The notes below the pieces were generated by a model. The model had not been told where the DNA came from. It saw nothing but the letters and a program-made list of their open reading frames with translations, and made no database searches. From positions 20,797 through 79,301 of the forward strand of contig NW_003216064.1 of the NCBI RefSeq assembly GCF_000006405.1: 58,505 nucleotides of DNA. Direction: 5' to 3'. This document shows, in pieces, positions 12,008 through 23,620 of this stretch (its first letter is position 1; each line of letters opens with the position of its first letter). A program made the translations under genes and the position numbers. Source of the DNA: Perkinsus marinus ATCC 50983 (Eukaryota; Perkinsozoa; Perkinsida; Perkinsidae).

Positions 12008-14480
12008 ATTCCGGTGAGTTCCTTGGCCACAGATGTGGCCGAGCACCCCAGTTTTCCACCACACTGCGTCTAGGCCTAGTCGGGCGCGGTGTCACGGTTT
12101 TCCACCGAGACCAACCGCCACCACGAATGCTAGCAGCTGAGGGCCAAATGGTTTGCACCGGTTTCACAGGCTCCCGGGAGCGCGCCCTCGGCGATGATAA
12201 CAGCTTTCGCAAGCTCTGCTCGGTCGTCTCTGGTCGCGGAACCTTCACTTTTGTCCGTGGACTTAGGTAGGATAGATCGATCTCCGTAGTCTCTTTTCCA
12301 ATCATTGGATACCCCCGCGGCGGCTCCAAAGTTTGCCACCGAGGGGGCTCAGATGATAGTAGCGGCTTTGCTCGAGGTGTTCTCGCTGGCTCTTTCAAAC
12401 GCGGGCTTCTAGTTCGGAGTAATTGCAACAGGCTCGGTTGGTCGTAGTAAACCGTTGATAAATTGCCTCTGATTTTATCGTAATCAAATGTGAGCATTTC
12501 TTCGTGCGCCTTACTCGCGTGCTTTCGTCTTACGCTCACCTTACCCTCGTCATTTCGTTCTTCGCTCGCTTCCCGCTTCTCGCGCTCAGGTTTCTGTGGG
12601 GGATCGCCTGAGATCTTCAACAGTGGGATGGTTGGTAGCGGCTCTTTCGGCGGTGGAGTCGCAGGAGGCGGCCGAGGACTGCCAGGGGGCAGCTCAAGAC
12701 GCATGCCGCTGTTCTTGAAGACACCAGAGAAATCTCTACCAGCTTGGACACCTTTCGTCAACTTGAGATAACCAAAGACACCTCTACGACTGAGTAGACC
12801 TCCTTGCAAGTCCTAAGAGGTAAGCAAGTGCCTTCGATTAGCCGTTCGAGGACTACTTCACGAGGTATGCGGGTTTCCGCGTGGATTTTCTTCGGTGTAC
12901 CACGCAACTGGGTCCACAACTTGGCTGAGTCCCGTAGCATGAGGATGGCGACCTTAGCACGGGTCCAATGGGAGCTACTATCAATAGCGGCATCGATCTC
13001 GGCATCACTGAGCGGTGACCTCCAAGACACCAAGGGTCATACTTGTCCTTTACCTTTGTTGGATGTTCAACTTGGCCATCAGGAATCGGCACCGACGCTG
13101 GCATCGCTCCAGCTCCTTCTGGGCTTCTGACATTTGCCTCGACTGATTTGCGACAGCCTGGCCGTATTTCGACTGAATGGACACAACACTGGTAACAAGC
13201 GAACGATTCTATCCCACCTTGAACTCTGTGGAAGCCTGTTGTATTGCCATCTCCACCATGCGTGCCGCATTCTCAGGGAGTTCAGACTCCGAGTAACTTT
13301 CGACCTTCACCGTGGATGCGTCTTCCACACTCGTTGTCGTCGTAGCCGTCCTAGCATAATAATAGCTCGACAGATTTCATTAATGAGGATATGAGTGTCA
13401 ATATCATAGCCAAACCGAGCTGGCAAGCGACTCACTTAGTCGAGTGAAGTTCGCCCTTCCACGTAGCCGTCTTAGTAGTAATGTCCTCTTTCAGGTCAGT
13501 CAGTGTCTCGTCCTCGAAGGTGCTCCCGATGGCCTCTAACTGCTCATGCAGTTTCTTGCTAGTTGCGGTAATCAGGTCACAAACCTAACAACAGCGCCTA
13601 GCCGCACAGAGCTGATGATACCACACCTCGGCCATTTTCGTATCGGGTACTTTACACTGCAGAGTCCATCCGGCGCCAACGGCAGGGACGGCGATTCTAT
13701 TAAGAGTTTGATAAGAGTCATGGCTCTCGTTAGGTTGTACCCACCTGACTATCAGGCTGTGATCTACCGAAGGAGTCTCCATTATCTATACGAAAACTCA
13801 GCTGGGCATTCTTTCGATTACTTACAAATTAACGAACACAGAATCGCGACATATGTTGGAGAGAAATAATCGCATTAACATCAGGCACACAATCGTTGGT
13901 AGCAGGACGGTTCCGTCCCAAGACCTCAGCATGAGTGTAATACTCCTTAGATCGGTATCCTTGGGGAGTATGCCCACTCCGGCATCCCACTTGCCCTCGA
14001 CAGTCGCGGAGTTCTTCAGGTGAAGATCTGTACAAGTCCAACTGAAACATAGTGTAGCTGTCCAAATAAGGAACAACCTTCCTTGTCTGAAGCATCCTGA
14101 AGGTAACAGTGTTCGACAGCTGAGTAGACGTAGTAGGGCCTCCATGGCAAATCAAAGTGATATCCAAGCGACACCAATGCAACCAACCACTGCTGTGCCG
14201 ACCCGCTGGGCATGGAAGGGACGGCAGCCTTCTTACTCTTGAGAGACCAAATACTTGCCCGCTTCGTCGTCGATGTAATGAGCCAGGACGAACTGCTACG
14301 AATCTCCGTCAATACCATGAGCTAATTTCAGTGTCGATACCCCCCCCTCCTGGACCATTCCCAAGAGCTCACTCACCGAGCCGAGAAGAGCTAGCCTGCA
14401 ATTGAGAAGAGCTCCGATGGGTGGGGTGTTAGAAGATACCTCCTTCCTCACCTGCTCAACATCTGGCCCTTATAGATGAT
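12006..14480 (-). CDS. unidentified multi-exon gene, coiled-coil then proline-rich tail
   Basis: Several exon-like segments are in order on the minus strand. Around 14290-14240 is FVLAHYIDDEAGKYLVSQE before a GTAAGA donor. A segment follows at 14205-13930. A coiled-coil stretch at ~13270-13040 includes QSRQMSEAQKELERCQRR. A conserved-looking exon at ~13020-12840 includes SDAEIDAAIDSSSHWTRA. A long Pro/Arg-rich exon runs to the stop at 12006 and contains PPPATPPPKEPLP and an RK-rich basic segment. I did not recognise a family. The charged coiled coil and the basic proline-rich tail suggest a structural or cytoskeletal protein; that is inference only. Exon joins and the 5' end are not resolved, so the span is approximate. 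Confidence 0.45.
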
Positions 14481-14976
14481 ATCCTGACGGTTCCGGTAAG
14501 GCGTGAATAGTAATAGTATTTTTACGGATGGACCAAGTCTGCCAACTCTCTCGCATGCCCACCAATTTCAGCTTACTCTTCCTATGCAGATACGACAGTT
14601 ATCACAGCAAAATACGATGAGAGCCGCTTTAACTAACGACACTGGTGGTAATGGAATTTTGGTTGTTCGAGCGGGGCTAGGCTACCGGAGGCTGGTTCAC
14701 CGTTATTTGAAGGTGTACTATCGTTGCTGGTTGGCGATGGGCTGTGCATTCCCGCTTTTAGCTACCTCTAATAGATTGCCATAGAGGGTTATGGCAACCG
14801 GTCATTGACAAGGGTTGGAAATGGTTGGAATTGATGATAACAAAACGATGTTACACGTGTGAAAACGTCCAAATAGTAGAGGTTTTGACTCATCTTTAAT
14901 CGTCGCGCTCAAACTCGCTTGGGAGCGACCGAACTACAAACTGGGTGAGTTCTCCAGTTCACCCTATTTACTCTGA
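14481..14976. other. intergenic, nothing recognised
   Basis: This is the divergent interval between the minus-strand coiled-coil gene and the plus-strand dynein light chain-like gene. It probably holds both promoters. No motif was identified. Confidence 0.4.
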
Positions 14977-16330
14977 ATGACCGATAAGACACCAGAATTC
15001 TTCCGCGTGCGTGTCAGCGATTTGGGCTCTCGAGAGAAGACTGAATTCGTGCGTTCCGCAGCGGACATCGTCTACGCCCAAACCCTGGCCGATCGGAGTA
15101 AGCAGTTCTCGAAGGCCTCCGAGGAGTTTACCGGGGCTATGAAGCAGATATTGGACCGGCGATTTGGGGAGGACTGGAATGTTTGCGTCGGGTTTAAGGT
15201 AATAACCTCCCTTTAAAGTAGTCGTCACTATTCTGGAAACTGGAACTGTATGCCACCGATTCTCAAACTGCTCCTGAAATTATTTTTTCATGAACGACTT
15301 CGGCACAGCAGCGGTCCTCTCTGCATAAGAAAGTCAAATTTTACTGAGTGGTTTTGTTGGCGGGATGTATATGCGTTTTGTTCATAGACGGTAGTTCATG
15401 AATTCCTATAACCATGCATGGTGTGCGTAGCTCTACATAGCTCAAGACTGATTCTCGCTTTGAAAGTCGTTCGCCAGAATCGTTATAGCTTCTACCTGAT
15501 CTGTCTATTACTTCTCCAAAAATCGAGTCGGGAGCCCAGGCGCTGCAAGATTACTTCGCTAATTTCCCTCTCCCTGCGTCCATTTCTAACGTATAATATT
15601 TCGCACGGTTTAAACCTGATAACTCCATCTTCATCAGTAGTAGTAATTAACAATCTCAGGCCGGCTACGCCCTCAAGTCCCGTAAGAAGGAGTCGGCTAT
15701 CGTCCTCCGGAGCAATACCAAGGATGCATCACAGCTGCTAGTTGTATGCTGGCGGAGTCCAGCGTTCGAGATACTCGACCGTGAAGTGGGATTTGTCAGA
15801 AGAGTGGTACGTATTGGATTTTACAGGTTGTCCGTCTGCAAGCCAGCAAACAGATCGAGGCCGAGGAGGGCATAGTCGCTGAAGTGAAGGGTGGTGACTC
15901 AAATAGAAAGGTGAAGATCTTGCAGCAACCCAAGGTCGTACCACGCCATTTCCAACACGGCTCGAAATCATGACCACCCTCCCAGGTCGACGATCCGACC
16001 TATATTCCCGACACCGCGGTCGTCATCGAGGAGGTCACCAAGTTAGCTCAGTCAGATGAGCTCTGGCCTAGTGACAAGCAGGACCTAGCGATAACGATAC
16101 GCCAGCACCTTGGTGCCCGTTTCGGTGAGGAAAGCACTCCTGTTGTTGGCCTGAAGTGCATTCTAGGTCCATGCTGGCACGTGCTGACTAGCGATGGTGA
16201 GCTTATGCTGCGTACGGCGGATAAGGGGGTTGATGCTAGCCTTACACTCCAAGTTGGCAAGACCAAGTACTTCTTATATGGTCTAGGTTTCACATCCACT
16301 ACTCTAAGGCATCAGCTCATATGTTGGTGA
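14977..16330 (+). CDS. protein with two dynein-light-chain-like domains (251 aa)
   Basis: There are four exons: 14977-15198, 15660-15740, 15827-15934 and 15986-16330. All joins are phase 0, and intron lengths are 461, 86 and 51 nt. Dynein light chains (LC8/DYNLL fold) bind dynein intermediate chains and other partners. Domain 1 (residues ~1-100) shows the expected helices followed by a Phe-Gly-Glu-Asp-Trp segment (RRFGEDWNVCVGFK), which aligns with the LC8 region where a Trp precedes the strand with C-x-V-G. Domain 2 (the last ~100 residues) repeats the pattern: IRQHLGARFGEE, then the strands VVGLKCILG and KTKYFLYGLGF. Tandem LC8-like folds in one chain are unusual, as canonical LC8 is one domain of ~89 residues. 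The long first intron could hide another exon. The match rests on pattern, not on a search. Confidence 0.58.
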
Positions 16331-16634
16331 CAATATGAAAATTCTGGAAAAATTTCGCAAAATTGTAATTGGTTCGTGCGCGGTTCTACCCGCATTCGTA
16401 TGTGAACTTCTTGTATGGTTAGTAGAGTTACCTTTGAGTAGTATGCTCATGGTTTTCGCTTTTAGGATTATTATTTTCCGTCACACCCAAGCGTCCACTG
16501 GTCTGCTGTCCTCCCTCACTCCCTCGACTTTGGCCGAGGCAATGCCGACCATTATGATGGTCTTGCTTGCACTGGTCTATATATACCATAGAGGAGTCTG
16601 CTCCAACCCTACGATTGCCGCACTCCTACCCGAT

Positions 16635-16674
16635 GTAAACCTCGAGGTCCCGGGTTCGATTCCCAACGAGGGCA
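16635..16674 (+). other. tRNA-like 3'-half remnant
   Basis: The sequence GGTCCCGGGTTCGATTCCC is a good tRNA T-arm/B-box, followed by an acceptor-like CGAGGGCA and a T6 terminator. There is no matching 5' acceptor strand, D-arm or anticodon stem upstream, and two T-stem pairs are broken. It is probably a decayed tRNA or tRNA-derived fragment. Confidence 0.35.
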
Positions 16675-17053
16675 TTTTTTAGGTTGCGCTTGCTTTGTGC
16701 CCTTCTGATGACGCCTGGTTCACCGGCGTGCTCTATCAAGTTGCAGGCAGGTCTCAACTCTCCTATTCTATTATAACTATTGCTTTTCAGGCGCAGTATT
16801 CATCCTAAGTGTAGTGCGGAAGGTTATGAAGGTCGTGGGCCAGGCCACAGGTCGCCGTCGAGAGCTACACCACATGAGAGAACACCAAGAGTAACTTCAT
16901 TGAATCAACGTATTGAACTGTACATACTCCCTGGTTTCTCATCCATAGAATATTGTGCTGTTAATGTAGTCGAGGTTTGTGTCCTGTCGAGGACGATTCT
17001 ATCATCACGATCGAAAGTCAATCGTCACACTTTTAGTTGAGGTCATCTACCCA

Positions 17054-18938
17054 ATGTACAATAAGACTCCCTCACATAGGCGGCCTCCTGGTGGTCCCTA
17101 TAGTAGTACAGTAGCACCTTATGGTCTATCACAGAGGCTGCCTCGTTACTCCAACAAGTCCTTGGTCATCATCAACCCACCCAATGGAGGGGTTTCGGCT
17201 AGTCCTGCTAGCCGTACTCCTCCCTCACAAGACGCTAGTAACAGGTCACAGCAGAGTGGCCCTGCCCGGCCCTTGTTGCTACCTGGGGTGATGCCCAGGG
17301 AAGGGGTAATTACCCCTCCTGAGTTCGACGAGGATAAGGTATCCCCCACTCACTTGAGGGGAAGATCATTCCTCTGTTCAGGCGGCTAACATGGACAACG
17401 TCGACTTTGGTCTTCACGATGTCCTGGGATACTACGCAAGGCAAATGTCCAAGATCAGTGAGTCTGCTGGCCAGTATTGGAATATATGTTCGCTTTTCTC
17501 AACGGAGCTTGGGAGTTTCCTCACTAATTTTAGTAGTGTCCACGGATTCGGGTAGAAGTGTACAGAAACCAACAATATTCGAATGAAAATCTCCTCGTAA
17601 TTTTCAACACATGTAGTTGAACATGTGCATATTTTCCCAACCCCCCACTGTTGTTGGCCATCATCATTATGGCTGTAGGGACAGACATGCTGGCAGTGAG
17701 CGCATCCCAGGCGGTCATTGATGCGTCCCAAACTGAGACGGGCGTGTCCCCGATGTCGATCGATCCACCAACGCCCTCTGCTACCACAACTGAGGTGCCC
17801 GGCTCGCTCATTCTGATTTTTCCTCACTGAGCGGTTCATCGCAGACTCCGAGTCGCTACAGTAATTTGACATGGACGCCCAAGCAAGGCAGTCAGAGTAA
17901 CACCTCTGCTACATCCCGAGCATCAGTTCAGGGGGATCATACTGGTCGTAGCTGGTGGGTCTCCGGCCATCTTGTCGAACTGTTATGGCGGGCTCAGGGA
18001 CCAGGGAGGATGGGGAGGAGGCAGTGGGAGGAAGAACCATCGTGGCGGACCGGCAACCCCTGGTTCGAGGCAGTCAGCACGCTTGCCATCGGCTAAGATG
18101 GCATTCAATCCTAATGAAAAACGTAGGCCATTCAGCGTGGTTGATTTGGTTAGCCGATCTGGTGTGGCTAATGCCAGGGACTACGTTACTGATGAGGAAT
18201 GTGCCTAACGATCTCAACCAAGAAGGCCTGGTCGACCTCATCCTCAAAATATGCAAGCAACGAGGAAAAAGTACATCAATTGAGCTCATCTGAATATTCC
18301 AGAATCCACTTTAGGAATTCGAGTGAACTTTTTCTATGCTCCGATGGACTCTGGTACCCGACGAAATCTGGGATATTGTTTCGTCAACTTGCAGGAATCC
18401 ATGATGGCCAAAGACTTCGAGGAAAGTACCAATTCATGCTTCGCCATGCACCTGCTGTGAATATTCCTTCCTCAGTCTTCACGGGCTTGGAACTGCGAGG
18501 GGCCGGTCGAAAGCGAGTAGACTGCCAATGGGCAGTTCTACAAGGCTTCACCGAGAACGTCCGCCATTATAAGAATTCCTCGACTGTTATGGACAAGGAT
18601 AGCTCCTACTGGTCGGGACAGATTTTGAAAGATGCTTTCAAAAGCCTATGACCGGCTTTCACTATACGCGATGCAATTCTGCTTGTCATTAACTTCATTG
18701 TAGGCCTCTGATATTTGGTCCAGACCAGCGTCGACAGACCTTCCCACCGATTATGCCAGAAGTGCTGGACTCTACTCCCTCGAAGCAGTCCTATCCGGGC
18801 AACAACGGCGCTCCAATGACTCCAGCTAGACCCAAGGGGTGGGTCGTCCATAGGGAACAGAGGAGTAATTCATTGCTCGCTACAGACGCATTCCAGCTCC
18901 ACAGTCAATCCGTATTGTGGGGCCGCCTGACGCTTTGA
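17054..18938 (+). CDS. Mei2-like RNA-binding protein (C-terminal RRM, 428 aa)
   Basis: Nine exons give one continuous frame: 17054-17338, 17382-17457, 17679-17794, 17845-17954, 17998-18122, 18178-18270, 18315-18425, 18476-18611 and 18704-18938. The N-terminal half is Pro/Ser/Gly-rich and disordered, with a GGWGGGSG stretch. From about residue 245 comes the special RRM of Mei2 proteins (Pfam RRM_2 type). TTLLMRNVPNDLNQEGL matches the Mei2 opening TVMLRNIPNK; VNFFYAPMDSGTRRNLGYCF matches the RNP1 region; VDCQWAVLQGFTENVRHYKN matches the C-terminal helix with the Gln-Gly. RPLIF-like residues (YWPLIFGPDQ) close the domain. In fission yeast and plants Mei2 proteins bind RNA to drive meiosis or development; here the role is inferred only from the domain. 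It is single-copy in this window and neighbours cytoskeletal genes. Confidence 0.85.
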
Positions 18939-19791
18939 AGCCGGGGCCTATTCTGATGTAAGTCGTAAATGCTCCTGCCGGGATTCGAACCTGCGATCTC
19001 CGCAGGTATCTATGCAAATTCGGGGAAGTTCGGGAACTTAATTCACAGAACGAGATTATCGTATGAATCCTGCTTGTATCAACACGCAGTTCCATTTTCT
19101 CTCATTAGATAGATGATGAGGGCCATAGCTATTCGGTGGCCGACTGCAGCTTTGGGGACTCCACTACAGCCGAGCGTATCCTATCACAACGGAAGCACTT
19201 CATCAACGGCCTCCGTGTTAGAATCGAGTAAATCCTATGACACATCATCATCTTCCACTAACACTTTGTTGTTCAGGCGATCGATCTTGCCGGATACTCG
19301 AAGAATGTTCTACTAGTATGCTACTTTGAACATGTCTTCTCATATTCGAGCTTTCCTCGAGTGGTCGTTGCACTGCCCTATACTTGTGTTACCGTAGTGA
19401 CCACGGTACAGGAAAATGTTATCGCCGACTTGACGAACATGTGGGCTCTGCAAATTTCTCTCAACTTCGCAGGAAATGCGGTATCAAACATGGCACGATC
19501 CATGAGAAAGGAACATTTCATCGAGTATTCGAATATTGTACATTTAACCCTCGCGCACCAAAGGTTTCACATTGAATTATCATCATACGATTCCGCCACG
19601 TATCAGCAGCGCGCGCATTGACTTTCCGAAGGTTCTCTCCCTGCTTTGATAGAGAAATTAACAGTTCAAGTATAAACGTATCAATATACTCGACAACTCA
19701 ATACCAAGGTCATCATGTTACACTGACATGGCGGCATGCTACTGTTGATTCACAACACAACGTACCAGCTTTTCCTGCTGTTCAGCATCGC
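18939..19791. other. intergenic, nothing recognised
   Basis: This lies between the convergent ends of the Mei2-like gene and the dynein intermediate chain gene. A CCTGCG-GAGAT-CGCAGG hairpin near 18992-19008 (minus strand) resembles a tRNA T-region but lacks the rest of a tRNA. Confidence 0.4.
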
Positions 19792-22700
19792 TCATCTGAG
19801 GAACCTAATAGAGAACAAAACTGAACCTTGGTAAACCATCGACACGCCCACTTCGCAATTGTGCAGCCGCATGACTTCAACCCTTCCCGTGCTATCCCCT
19901 GCTACCAGCACGGGAGAAGTGGGGGCGAAACCGACTGACACTGCGCGATGCCAACGATCGTGTCCGAGGTCATTGACAGGATAATGCACCTTAAAAGATG
20001 ATAGCTAGCTGCATTAAGCTGGACAGAGACTCACTATGATGGGGTCCAATGGGCTCCTGTGTATATCCCACAGCTCCACTCTGCCATCATCCATCACTCC
20101 GGCAAAGCACGTAGAGTTGTGCGGGCACCAAGAGATGTCATTGACCTGAGCTGAGGAAGTCCCATAGTGCACTCACAGCGAAGAATACCGCATCGCAAAG
20201 ATCTGTTGATTGATAGTTCTGTAAGGGGGTATTTGTCGCTATTCCAATTCTTTCAAAGGCGGCCGAGTCAGCGCGTTTGACCATATAACTGCCGCTACCT
20301 ATGCGGAGGGGTCCGAGGTGATAACAGGAAATTAATGGTCCCACTACCACGACGCGCTTCCATCGGTATGGACTTGGTGGACCATAGCTTCATGGTCCAA
20401 TCAGCACTACAGGTGAGGAAGGCCGGCAGCCAGAAGGGATTACATCGCACCTGCACGCATGCTCAGGGCCTCCTAGGAGATACAGTGCAACCTTATAAAC
20501 AGCAGCTGCATGGCCGTAGTAGGTCCCCAGGTAATGCTCGTTATAGCTCGTAGAGCAGCGATGGACCAGCCCATCACTAGTCCCGACCAAATACATAGAC
20601 GGATCTTGCTTCAAGAAGTCCACACAGAAGCCGCAGCTTTGCCTAACTTGAGCTCATCACTCACACTCCAACTCCGCTCACCTGAATGCCAGTCCGTCCT
20701 GACGACTCCTCCCCCCACTGTCCTGCGCCCCCGTATTGAGGACGTTGGTAGCGAGATCTGGGTTGGCCGATCGCTTCAGGGACATCAGTACTGCCCGTTC
20801 TAATCCCTAGCAGAGAAAGGATGCATTACAGAACCTCTGCAGATGCCCGAAGATGATCTACTGGTAGGAGCCTAAGATTGCCAGCCGTCTCACCTTCCGC
20901 ATGTCCCATTGTATAACCTTACCATCAGCCCCGACCGATATAAGGTTCTCCCTCGGGAACTTATCAGGACCCCTATCAACCTGGGAGCGACACTGTAGTG
21001 ATGCTACACTAAAGCCAATGACTGTACCCATTGTATGTCCCACACCACATCAGTATGCCTGCTCGCTACGTTCGATATTGGACCTCCACCCTGCTGATGC
21101 TGACCACCACTACCCCGTTGCTGGGCTCCTCCAGCCGACGCTCCAGATTGCGTCGCGGAACTGAGTATCTACATAGCACCACTCTCCTCGAGGTACGTAG
21201 TAGGATTATAAGCTGACAGGCGAGTCGGCTTTCTGACGGAGGTCCCAAATTGCAAGGCCGCCATCCTGCATACCAACTGCTAGCAAGTTGGGGTACGTAT
21301 CACTGAATGCCACGGATGAGACCTGATGAATAAATAGGAAGGACGAAATCACTGGATAAATGCGTATCTACCCCGGCTGTGGTCTTGAGGGCACGTTCCG
21401 GGTAGAAGGGGTTTTTGAGACTCCAGAACAGTACTGCTCCACCACCGGAGGCTTTCCACGTGGTATCACAGTTCCCTGGAGGGAAGCCGAGCGTCGCGAA
21501 TCATTTCACTGTATATCCCGTCACGAACCATAGGATGCACAGAGGAGGTCCTGGTTGAACTGATGCCACTTGAGATTGGTTACAGATAACCCATGAGTTA
21601 GAGTCGATGCTTCGAAAGTGAAGAGGTGCTGGGGAAATGCTACTAAGCAGGTATCGTCTTAGGGAGGCTACCATCACCTCCATGCTGGACTTAACTTCAC
21701 CATCCTGCTCAGTGTCATCCTCTTCCTGCTCGGTGTCTTCAGGTGGCACATCTGGCTTGGCCTCAGATTGTTCAGGAGTTGCGCTCTCTCGGCGAGATGG
21801 AGCTTGCAACTGGTTCGGATCTTGGGCGCCTCTGAAGCGGTCACACCATTGTGAACATCAGCGCACATTTCGGCGAAACCATTGGTTTCATCCGAATCAC
21901 TCTGCGCGGAATCGAATCTGATTATCGAGGGGCTCACTTGTTAGATAGGGCAGATGACCTCCGACTGGCCGAAGGGTCAACAGCGTTAGAAAGAGGGAAG
22001 CTATCGATGAACTTCTGTTCTCTCTCAGCCAGTTGGGCGAGAGTTGGATAATTACGGTATCTAACGGCCGATTTTAAAACCGTGTATGCTAGAATGTCTA
22101 CAGAAGATGGGCGTTGTGATATTCGTTTTGGCTTAGAGTTCTCTCCATCACCCTGGCCGCTTCCCGTAGCTCGATAGGTATCAATAGGTTGCTGCCCATG
22201 ACCCATCGTAGAGCAGGAGTATCCTCCTGAGTAGCAGCAATCATCGCATGCACTGCGAGTATCAACGTACTCGCTCCGTTTCCACTGCTTGCTTATCCTC
22301 GACGGCCACTCCTAAAATCACGTCATTCTCAAACACGTCAGGCGGATCCACGAACCATCTTGATCTCTTCGGGGGAGTGCGCTCTCTTCGACTAGCTTCT
22401 CAGAGTTGCCTGCTCCCATGCCTCGAGTCAACTTCTTGGGCGAACTAGATCGATTGCCCTGCCCACCGAGGCATGCCATCGTCCACATAACGTAGTTGCG
22501 TTAGTTACCCCCTTCGTGGAGCTGCCCTTCTTAGATTGAGCAGCAGTGGTCCTCGAGGTCTCCTTGGCAACATGGGAGAGGATTGCCTCAGAGGAGGTCT
22601 CGAGTAGACATCCAGGCTTGGCTAGAGATTCCGTGGACTGAGAATCGGAATGTGATCGTGCTCACGCCGTGATGGAAATCGTACGGTTTCCTCCACATTC

Positions 22701-23620
22701 CGTTGACATTCGATCTGGATCTGCAAGTCGGTCGGAATCAACTCTTCTCTGAAGCTATCATGTATGTCCCAAACAGATGCATTAACTCCAAGCGACGAGG
22801 TTGCTAAAATGAAAAAATACTGGAACCGAGAATCGAACTCGGGACCTACTGCGTGTTAGGCAGTCGTCATAACCAACTAGACCATTCCAGCGATGCTCAA
22901 AAACGAAATAAACAAGTGAGAACGAGATAAACAGCCATGTGCCCTCATATCGACAACGTCAACTGACACTGGCCGATCACAACTCTCTCACCTGGTGGAT
23001 CCGTGAAGGTCTCCTTCATCTTCTGAGGATAGTTCAGAGTTTGCGCATGCTGTCCTCGGAACTGATCAGGTGCGTTCTGCTTGCGGTTCAACAGAGCCTC
23101 GTAGTTCTCATTCTCGGCGATTATCTGGACACAACCAGGACTTTCGAATAACCGGGGTGAATGACTTACCTTGTCGTACGTCTCCTGTCCTTCACTTGCC
23201 GCGACGCTGGGTATATCAATAAGAATTGTCGTCGGCGTCTCCGTAAGTCTTATCTCTATCATCCGCTCTTCACGGGATTTGACCTGACACGAGAGATTCA
23301 AGACTTGCAACAAGTCGTTCTCAGCAGCTCCTCACGGCGTTGCCTACGCGCCCAAAGCAAATGGAGATTTACCTGTGCTCTTTGGAGGGAATGCGATCCC
23401 AACGATATGTTCTTGGGGGTATCCCTGATATACCCATCAATGAGCTTCACCTCAATACAAAAGCTCTCTACGATGAATGCCGCTTTCGTTCTTCCACTTG
23501 TCTAAGTTCCTCCTTCAACTCTTCCATAACTTTCCGCGGCATTGTCTTCAGTACGGTTTCCTGTTGATCCTCCTGCTGTGGTGCGCTCAGAGGTTTCGGC
23601 GTAACGTCGCGACTGCACAT
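19792..23620 (-). CDS. axonemal dynein intermediate chain, DNAI1/IC1 type (WD-repeat)
   Basis: A structural subunit of the outer dynein arm that anchors the arm to flagellar doublets. It has many exons on the minus strand. The N-terminal part is charged and coiled (from MCSRDVTP at 23620). ETPTTILIDIPSV (~23230) and KMKETFTDPP (~23015) match the conserved DNAI N-terminal region. VNASVWDIHDSFREELIP (~22780) matches the DNAI1 stretch NQWEIYDAYVEELE. WD blades follow: FWSLKNPFYPER (~21430, like LYSLKNPSFPEY of DNAI1), NLLAVGMQDGGLAIWDLR (~21270), LISVGADGKVIQWDM (~20920), YLVGTSDGLVHRCSTSYNE (~20585) and VLVAGDSTGRVEVMRL (~19900). The last two match DNAI1 positions closely. A tRNA-Val gene sits in one intron. 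The exact start and final stop are provisional. Confidence 0.85.
22818..22891 (-). tRNA. tRNA-Val (anticodon AAC)
   Basis: A 74-nt cloverleaf. Acceptor GCTGGAA pairs with TTCCAGT (first pair G-U); the anticodon stem is ACTGC/GCAGT with loop CTAACAC, giving anticodon AAC; the T arm is CCGAG-TTCGATT-CTCGG. Six T follow on the minus strand as a Pol III terminator. It lies wholly inside a 188-nt intron (22991-22804) of the dynein intermediate chain gene, on the same strand. Confidence 0.95.

Noticed and set aside
11563-12030. Lys/Glu-rich minus-strand reading frame
   Set aside because: It is the purine strand of the polypyrimidine tract read in frame; no other protein feature is present.
18971-19010. 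tRNA-like T-arm on the minus strand (GGTTCGAATCC)
   Set aside because: The T stem does not pair, and no 5' acceptor, D arm or anticodon stem is present; only a CCTGCG/CGCAGG hairpin remains.
21501-21809. Acidic reading frame on the minus strand as a separate gene
   Set aside because: It lies between WD-repeat exons of the dynein intermediate chain on the same strand and is best read as its acidic linker region.
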